Of a DNA stretch of 48,578 bases, positions 43,858 through 48,578 are shown piece after piece. Position 1 is the first letter of the stretch, and every line of letters begins with the position of its first letter. The position numbers were made by a program, and so were the translations under genes. The DNA lies in the NCBI GenBank assembly GCA_937922655.1, contig CALAJH010000055.1:1-48578 (forward strand). The letters run 5' to 3'. The DNA is from an uncultured Bacteroidia bacterium (lineage in GTDB: Bacteria > Bacteroidota > Bacteroidia > J057 > CALAJH01). Under the pieces are notes generated by a model. That model had not been told where the DNA came from, searched no databases, and was given only the letters and a program-made list of their open reading frames with translations.

Positions 43858-44645
43858 GCAATTTGCACCCATTGCGACGATTCCTTGACCTCGGCTTCGC
43901 GTTTTTCAAACCAAAAACGGTTGAAACCGTCGGCAACAATGACGCGTATTTTTTTCTGTTGCAACATTTCCAAAAAACACAAAAAACTAAAAACCAAATA
44001 AAGGGCCTCGGGACATTGGCGCGCGTATTCGACAAAATCAATTTTGTCGCCGGTGGCAATCAAACTTTCGATATGTTGCCAAATCTGTTCGACGGTATAA
44101 GGAAAAGCACGAATAACGTGCCTCGGGGGTGCGCTCCTGCCCTGCAAACGCTCGAGAGCGGCGGCATAAATACGCATGAGATGGTAAAGCGTAACGCCTT
44201 CAAGGGCGGTGCCGGGGTCGGGACCGGCCGCGTTCAGTAATTCGGCGGCCTCCTCGCGATTGTATCCCCGGGGCAAACACATTTTGCAGGCCTCGGCCAA
44301 GGCGTTCAAATACTCCGCCGCCTCCTTAAACGCCTTGTATTCGACCAAACGGTCGGCCAATTCTTTGCGCGGGTCTTCGGCTTTCTCCTCTTCGTCCACG
44401 GGATGGGTGGGCAAAAGCATCGCCGCTTTGATTTTCATGAGCTTGGATGCAACGACCAAGAACTCCGAGGCCACCTCGATTTTTCCCTCGCGCATCCGCC
44501 GAAGATAATCCATAAAATCCTCGGTGATTTTGGCGATGGGAATGTCGTAGACGTCGATTTCGTCGCGTTCGATGAAAAAAAGCAAAAGGTCGAACGGGCC
44601 TTCAAAGACGGGCAGCCGGACTCGGTAAGGGGCTTCTTGAAACAT
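43854..44645 (-). CDS. scpA: Segregation and condensation protein ScpA
   Basis: 263 aa kleisin that bridges SMC heads in the chromosome-condensing SMC-ScpAB complex. The start has the hallmark PVFEGPFDLLLFFIERDEID followed by VYDIPIAKITEDFMDYL. EFLVVASKLMKIKAAMLLP, the Smc-neck-binding helix, comes next, and a C-terminal winged-helix follows. ScpB is not adjacent. On minus a TAAATTTG (44661-44654) lies eight bases before the ATG, suggesting a very short 5' leader. It overlaps the dnaB stop by four bases on the opposite strand. Confidence 0.94.
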   Translation of the reverse strand: MFQEAPYRVRLPVFEGPFDLLLFFIERDEIDVYDIPIAKITEDFMDYLRRMREGKIEVASEFLVVASKLMKIKAAMLLPTHPVDEEEKAEDPRKELADRLVEYKAFKEAAEYLNALAEACKMCLPRGYNREEAAELLNAAGPDPGTALEGVTLYHLMRIYAAALERLQGRSAPPRHVIRAFPYTVEQIWQHIESLIATGDKIDFVEYARQCPEALYLVFSFLCFLEMLQQKKIRVIVADGFNRFWFEKREAEVKESSQWVQIA

Positions 44646-44710
44646 GGCGGGCGCAAATTTAAGCGCGATTTACCACCTTTCGGCCATGAGTTTTACCGTC
44701 TTTTTCCCCG

Positions 44711-45022
44711 TCAATGCGTACAACAGTTGGAAATACATTCCAAAGCCAAAAGCAGGTTACGCTCTTTGAGACGGTAAAGAACGGATTTGCCCTCCCTTCG
44801 ACATTCAATAATTCCTTTGTTGCGAAGCAACGTCAAATGGTGGGAAAGAAGCGACTGCTCGATATGCAGTTGGGTTTGAAGAGCGCCGACGGAAAGCTCG
44901 TCGTTTTTGGAAAGCAGCTCCACCACAACAAGTCTAACGGGATGAGCCACGCTTTTAAGGACATCCACCGCGTTTTTTATGCGTTCGGGGTCGAGGGTAA
45001 TCGAAATTGTCGGGGTATTCAT
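44711..45022 (-). CDS. ArsR/SmtB-family transcriptional regulator
   Basis: 103 aa winged-helix repressor. KSVAHPVRLVVVELLSKNDE starts the core. The recognition helix is in IEQSLLSHHLTLLRNKGIIE, and the wing RREGKSVLYRL follows. The classical metal-binding ELCVCDL of ArsR is absent (here DELSVGALQ), but the C-terminal end is ALECISNCCTH, with three Cys and one His that could bind metal or sense thiol oxidation. The frame is open to 45058, but the ATG at 45022 (MNTPTISI) is the natural start. No transporter or efflux gene is adjacent, so the target may be elsewhere. Confidence 0.88.
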   Translation of the reverse strand: MNTPTISITLDPERIKNAVDVLKSVAHPVRLVVVELLSKNDELSVGALQTQLHIEQSLLSHHLTLLRNKGIIECRREGKSVLYRLKERNLLLALECISNCCTH

Positions 45023-45223
45023 TGTAATAATAAATCTTAAAACAAAATACGTAAACAAAAAGTTTCTTATTTCATGAGTAAAACCCGAAAGTTATAAAGG
45101 GGATTACACGTTCAATCGTTGTCCGTTTTGGATTATTGGGCACAAAGGACGCAAGCATATTAAACGACAATAATAATAAAACGCGGCAATTGAAGCCTGT
45201 GGATAATTATTTCCGAGCGTTTT

Positions 45224-45256
45224 TTTGGAATCATTAGGGTTATGTTCGTAAATTTG
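45224..45256 (+). promoter_or_regulatory. Promoter of tRNA-Val
   Basis: TTTG (45224-45227), 21 bases, then TAAATTTG (45249-45256), 11 bases before the mature tRNA 5' end. Both boxes fit the Bacteroidota consensus. Confidence 0.65.
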
Positions 45257-45267
45257 CACCCGCGAAC

Positions 45268-45342
45268 GGGTAATTAGCTCAGTTGGTTTAGAGCACTATC
45301 TTGACAGGGTAGGGGTCACAGGTTCGAATCCTGTATTACCCA
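45268..45342 (+). tRNA. tRNA-Val (anticodon GAC)
   Basis: A full cloverleaf is present. Acceptor GGGTAAT pairs with ATTACCC; the D-arm is GCTC-AGTTGGTTTA-GAGC. The anticodon stem CTATC/GGTAG has loop TTGACAG, giving anticodon GAC. The T-arm is ACAGG-TTCGAAT-CCTGT and the discriminator base is A. CCA is not encoded. Confidence 0.95.
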
Positions 45343-45347
45343 CAAAA

Positions 45348-45372
45348 AACGGCCGTCCCAAAGGCGGTCGTT
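45348..45372 (+). terminator. Terminator of tRNA-Val
   Basis: AACGGCCG (45348-45355) pairs with CGGTCGTT (45365-45372) with one G-T pair, the TTTTATTTTT tail following at once. It lies six bases past the tRNA. Confidence 0.8.
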
Positions 45373-45511
45373 TTTATTTTTCAACCCTTGTCGCACCCGT
45401 GGTCGGTTTTTTACGGCAGGCCGTGCCGGCCAAGGTAAAACATAAAATGCGAACGCGTCATTGCAAAGCTCGTATTGCGCAATTTGATTAATTGCGAGGC
45501 AAGGATGAATG

Positions 45512-45541
45512 TTTGTCGGGCCTATATTTTTGTTATCTTTG
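45512..45541 (+). promoter_or_regulatory. Promoter of the alpha/beta hydrolase gene
   Basis: TTTG (45512-45515), 18 bases, then TATCTTTG (45534-45541). It gives a leader of about 50-55 bases before the ATG at 45600. Confidence 0.55.
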
Positions 45542-45599
45542 CCCTCCGCAACGGCAATTAATTAACGCGGAACTCAAAAACGAAATTTATCCCCGATTC

Positions 45600-46523
45600 A
45601 TGGCCCGAAGCAAGACCATTACATCGTTTTCGACGAAAAAAAGCGGTTTGTTGGTTCAGTATGAAACCAAAACCGAGTCCGCGGACGAACTTCCCTTTTT
45701 CCGAACCTTCCAAGACGAGCGAACCGACGAAGCGCCGATTTTAATGGTTCACGGCTACATGGTCAACGGGATGATGTACGACTGGTTGCTCGATACGCCG
45801 CTGACCGAATATCGGTGGATTGTTCCGGACTTACGAGGCTTCGGACGAAGCAATCATCTTCCGCGCCCGTATACCATTGCGCAATTCGCCGCCGACCTTG
45901 TACGCATTTTGGACTTCCTTGAAGTGGAAAAAGTACATCTACTCGGTTACAGCATGGGCGGCCTCGTCAGCCAACAGTTTGCCCTCAATTATTCCGAAAG
46001 GGTGGAAACACTGACACTGGCCTGCACTTTTTCATTTAAGGCTCAAACGCCGTTGGAACGATTGCAAGGCACGCTGATACGGCCCGCCATTCAACGTATC
46101 GGCGTTCGAGGCATTCCTTTGCTTTTGAACGAGTATTTGGCGCAAATCGTCGGAAGAATCGACCCCAAAACCCTCGACCTCGTCAAAAAAATGCTCTATA
46201 TGAACAAGGAGGAGGTGGTTTTGGAGGCGGCAACGGAGATATTCAAATTCGACAGTCGTGAAAAATTGAAAGAAATCAACGTTCCGACATTGGTTGTTGG
46301 GGCAATGGACGACATTCTTGCCCCCGTATATCATACGCACATGCTTGCGGGCGGCATTCCGGGAGCGAAAATCAAAGTTTTTGAAAACGCGGGCCACGGA
46401 TTAATCAACACCCATACGGCCGAATTCGCGCAAGTGTTGCACCGGTTTTTGCGCAATTACGAAAAAAAACGCGACGCGCTTGGAGAAACGTCTTCCTCCG
46501 AACCCGACGCTATTCCGGCGTAA
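45600..46523 (+). CDS. Alpha/beta hydrolase
   Basis: 307 aa, cytoplasmic (no signal peptide). The fold signatures are ILMVHGYMVNG (oxyanion), VPDLRGFGRSN, the nucleophile Ser in LLGYSMGGLVSQQFA, the acid Asp in VVGAMDDILAP and the catalytic His in ENAGHGLINTH. It resembles haloperoxidase/epoxide-hydrolase-like or esterase members; the substrate is unknown. The ATG at 45600 is chosen over the open frame from 45492 because the latter would overlap the promoter and has no similarity. The end overlaps the convergent M14-like gene by 14 bases. Confidence 0.9.
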   Translation: MARSKTITSFSTKKSGLLVQYETKTESADELPFFRTFQDERTDEAPILMVHGYMVNGMMYDWLLDTPLTEYRWIVPDLRGFGRSNHLPRPYTIAQFAADLVRILDFLEVEKVHLLGYSMGGLVSQQFALNYSERVETLTLACTFSFKAQTPLERLQGTLIRPAIQRIGVRGIPLLLNEYLAQIVGRIDPKTLDLVKKMLYMNKEEVVLEAATEIFKFDSREKLKEINVPTLVVGAMDDILAPVYHTHMLAGGIPGAKIKVFENAGHGLINTHTAEFAQVLHRFLRNYEKKRDALGETSSSEPDAIPA

Positions 46524-48159
46524 AATTTCGGGAAAAATACCCGACATGAGGAGCCCCGACCTTTATAGACGCCGCCCCTTTTGACGAGACGATCCATGTC
46601 AATTTCCGACTTTCACCGACGTCGAGGCTTCCAAAAGTTCCGCGTCGCGTTCCCGCGGAAAAGTTCAGTTCTTTTCCTTCCCAACGAAACGACGGCAACT
46701 TAACGTACTGAAAATTTGACGCGATTTCCGTCATCAACGGCAACTTTCCCGCATTGCGAACGACGAGGGAATATTCGGTCGTTCCGGGCGAAAGAGTCTT
46801 TCGGTTTTCTTCGACGGATTCAAGTTTGGGAAGGGAACCGAGTACGGCCAAAGCAAAGTTTTCTTGTTTTTTGGCGACGGTGTCCAATGCCGAATACGGC
46901 GGATTATATAAGTAAACGGGCAAAACGCCCCCCGTTTCCACGGTTTTGTTGGGGAAATCCGGGTGAGATACGGTCTTATAAGCGGTGTAATAGTCCGAAT
47001 AGCCCAACGATTCCGCCCATTTTATAAGTCTGAACAAAAAATCTTCTTTTTCCAAATTCTTGTCAAAAACGAATTTCCACGGATTGACGGCGAACGTCCA
47101 GCGTCCGTAATGAAAGTAGGCCCAGCGTGCGAGGTCGCCGGCGGCGGGTAGGGTATCGTATTCCGTGCCTTTTGCCGGTTTGACGATTTGGTTGTAGGTT
47201 TCGGAAAAGGTTTTGTAAACCGCCGCGTCTTTGGTAGGCGGCGCTTTGATGATTTCCCCGGCTTTGGGTTTTTCCGCGCCTTTCCACGGTTCGGCCATGT
47301 TGTCGTCGGGTCCGTAAACGATTACGGCGGCCACGTTGTAGCGGGCAAATAAAAAATCGGCTACCGCAACGGCCTCGGGGCTGTGCATCGGAGAAAGGCC
47401 CGCATCGGGTTTAAACCATGGATATGCATAGGTAAAATGCCGATTGAGGTTCACGCCTCCAGGGCCGTCCTCGTTGAAGAGACCGTCTTTATCGTCGTCT
47501 TTGCCTTCGGGGTAAACGGTGAAACGTCTTGCATCGGAGGCGTGCAGGTTGGGTTTGAAGGGTACAAGGATACGCGGGTCGGCGGGGTGTTCGACAAACG
47601 TACCGTCGCCCGTCGCGATGCGCATAAACGTCAGCAAGTTGTCGCCGTCGAGGTCGTCGAGGCCGTCCTCATCGATGCGTCCGTCTTTGTCGTCGTCGAT
47701 AACTTGGGCGTTGCGTGCGGTGAGCAGAGAGGGTTTTTGAAAGTATGCGTCTACGGCATCGGGGTTGATGCAGGGCAATACATAAACGGTGTATTGGGCG
47801 AGCAGTTGTTTAACGGAATCCTCGGCGGCTTTGGCAAGGCGCTCGGCCAAACGCATGGCGATTTCGATGGTGTAAAGCCGCCGTCCATCGGCGCCGGCAA
47901 CAACGGCCAACGCGGGGCGCTCGTCTTTACTCGAACCTTCGGCAATCGTTACGGCCCAAAGCTCGCGCCCGCCCGCCGACTTCCCTATCGTAGCCACGGA
48001 CGCACGGGGATAGACACGAAGTGCATTCATACGTTCGGCCACCCGACGCGGAGAAACGCTTTCGTATCGCGCCGCCCCCCCGGACTGTTGCGCATGTATC
48101 GTTACGCTCCCCCAAAACGCAAACATCGCTGCGGCAAGTATTCCCGTCCGTGTTTTCAT
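46510..48159 (-). CDS. Secreted M14-like carboxypeptidase homologue, zinc ligands apparently lost
   Basis: 549 aa with a signal peptide (KTRTGILAAAMFAFWGSVTI, ending HAQ). It matches the M14 family branch with DDD-type calcium loops: IDDDKDGRIDEDGLDDLDGD and, later, GKDDDKDGLFNEDGPGGVNL then NRHF. The canonical first zinc site, normally H-x-x-E after VxGxHG, reads VVAGADGRRLYTIEIA, with no His-x-x-Glu. The distal zinc His, usually in an H-x-H or D-x-H turn, reads VIVYGPDDNM. It may bind substrate without cleaving, or use other ligands. A C-terminal beta domain (about 445-549) follows the catalytic fold. The ATG at 48159 is preferred to an upstream TTG. Confidence 0.8.
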   Translation of the reverse strand: MKTRTGILAAAMFAFWGSVTIHAQQSGGAARYESVSPRRVAERMNALRVYPRASVATIGKSAGGRELWAVTIAEGSSKDERPALAVVAGADGRRLYTIEIAMRLAERLAKAAEDSVKQLLAQYTVYVLPCINPDAVDAYFQKPSLLTARNAQVIDDDKDGRIDEDGLDDLDGDNLLTFMRIATGDGTFVEHPADPRILVPFKPNLHASDARRFTVYPEGKDDDKDGLFNEDGPGGVNLNRHFTYAYPWFKPDAGLSPMHSPEAVAVADFLFARYNVAAVIVYGPDDNMAEPWKGAEKPKAGEIIKAPPTKDAAVYKTFSETYNQIVKPAKGTEYDTLPAAGDLARWAYFHYGRWTFAVNPWKFVFDKNLEKEDFLFRLIKWAESLGYSDYYTAYKTVSHPDFPNKTVETGGVLPVYLYNPPYSALDTVAKKQENFALAVLGSLPKLESVEENRKTLSPGTTEYSLVVRNAGKLPLMTEIASNFQYVKLPSFRWEGKELNFSAGTRRGTFGSLDVGESRKLTWIVSSKGAASIKVGAPHVGYFSRNFTPE

Positions 48160-48193
48160 GCACAAAATGAAAAAGCCCCTGCCGGGGCCGAGG

Positions 48194-48281
48194 CAGAGAG
48201 AGGGGGATTCGAACCCCCGATACTGTTTTGCAGTATACTCGCTCTCCAGGCGAGCCCGTTAGACCACTCCGGCATCTCTCT
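48194..48281 (-). tRNA. tRNA-Ser (anticodon GGA)
   Basis: On minus the acceptor AGAGAGA pairs with TCTCTCT. The anticodon stem CTCGC/GCGAG has loop CTGGAGA, giving anticodon GGA. A long variable arm TATACTG-CAAAA-CAGTAT marks a class II tRNA, and the T-arm is GGGGG-TTCGAAT-CCCCC with discriminator G. CCA is not encoded. 88 bases. Confidence 0.95.
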
Positions 48282-48291
48282 ATTTGCGGTG

Positions 48292-48322
48292 CAAAATTAC
48301 GATAATTTTATCCCAATACAAA
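48292..48322 (-). promoter_or_regulatory. Promoter of tRNA-Ser
   Basis: On minus TTTG (48322-48319), 19 bases, then TAATTTTG (48299-48292), ten bases before the tRNA 5' end. Both boxes match the consensus. Confidence 0.65.
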
Positions 48323-48430
48323 ATTCTTGTACCGATATTTTAGCATGTATTTGTTAATGACTGCGTCGCTTATCGTCCGACCCGCAACACGGCGACAAAC
48401 AACGAACCGTGTAATGAGTCGAATTTGTCG

Positions 48431-48578
48431 TTACTTCGCCACGACCAGGACGGCGAATTTTTCGCCCGACGCGGTTTTCCAGACGAGACGGTACGTCCCC
48501 GAAACGGCCAAGCCCGTGCAAACCTCCACCACGCCCCCCTTCGGCTCAAAACGCTTGCGAAAAACCAACCTTCCCGTC
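48431..48578 (-). CDS. C-terminal end of a T9SS type A cargo protein (partial)
   Basis: The last 48 codons of a gene that enters from the right edge; stop TAA at 48431-48433. The readable end includes GRLVFRKRFEPKGG, then GLAVSGTYRLVWKTASGEKF and AVLVVAK. This is the second half of a type A sorting domain: the 'LTGRLV' strand, 'L-x-x-G-x-Y-x-L' and a closing Val-rich strand with Lys. It should be exported through the type IX system; nothing can be said of the rest. The gene ends about 130 bases before tRNA-Ser on the same strand. Confidence 0.8.
   Translation of the reverse strand, partial: TGRLVFRKRFEPKGGVVEVCTGLAVSGTYRLVWKTASGEKFAVLVVAK

Overview
The window reads as chromosomal DNA of a Bacteroidota bacterium. 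Three things point there. Many genes and both intact tRNAs are preceded by the Bacteroidota -7 promoter box TAnnTTTG, several with a TTG/TTTG -33 box about 18-21 bases upstream. Five proteins, one of them cut by the window edge, end in type IX secretion (T9SS) C-terminal domains. The primary sigma factor is the short (288 aa) Bacteroidota form. The 16S rRNA 5' end is also of this type. The coding DNA is moderately GC-rich with many C-ending codons, while intergenic DNA is AT-rich. I cannot place the genus.

Layout: 1-139 is the 5' end of a 16S rRNA gene on the minus strand with its promoter. folC follows on plus, then a 771-base gap (1683-2453) holding two related, strongly structured elements. 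2454-4730 is a plus-strand cluster of an SPFH protein, an MCE/MlaD protein and a small exported protein; a lone 391-aa DUF932-like gene follows. 6030-20415 is almost all minus strand: a secreted subtilisin-like protease, a CapA-type phosphoesterase behind a giant PKD/T9SS type B protein, a PhoX-like phosphatase, a SprB-repeat T9SS protein, a Nudix hydrolase and an APC amino-acid permease. 20912-26056 encodes a 1714-aa T9SS surface protein. 26318-29681 (plus) holds DUF1573, mtnB, a MacB-like permease and a zinc/manganese-type ABC permease.

29704-31633 (minus) is frr plus a sigma-54-type response regulator. purH, a coiled-coil/nuclease-like protein, rsmA and a beta-propeller protein ending in a dockerin-like module follow. 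Then come an HNH endonuclease, an alpha/beta hydrolase overlapping a Cys/Met PLP enzyme, rpoD, a decayed relic of a second dockerin-like protein, dnaB, scpA, an ArsR regulator, tRNA-Val, another alpha/beta hydrolase, an M14-like protein that seems to lack its zinc ligands, tRNA-Ser, and the last 48 codons of another T9SS cargo.

Housekeeping genes (folC, frr, purH, rsmA, rpoD, dnaB, scpA) are interleaved with secreted and surface proteins. The points most worth following up are: the paired structured elements at 1.7-2.3 kb, whose stems carry compensatory differences; the dockerin-like C-terminal module shared by one intact and one decayed gene; start codons placed four bases after a -7 box, implying leaderless mRNAs; and the ligand-less M14 protein. 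No CRISPR array, complete insertion sequence, prophage or recognisable defence island was seen.
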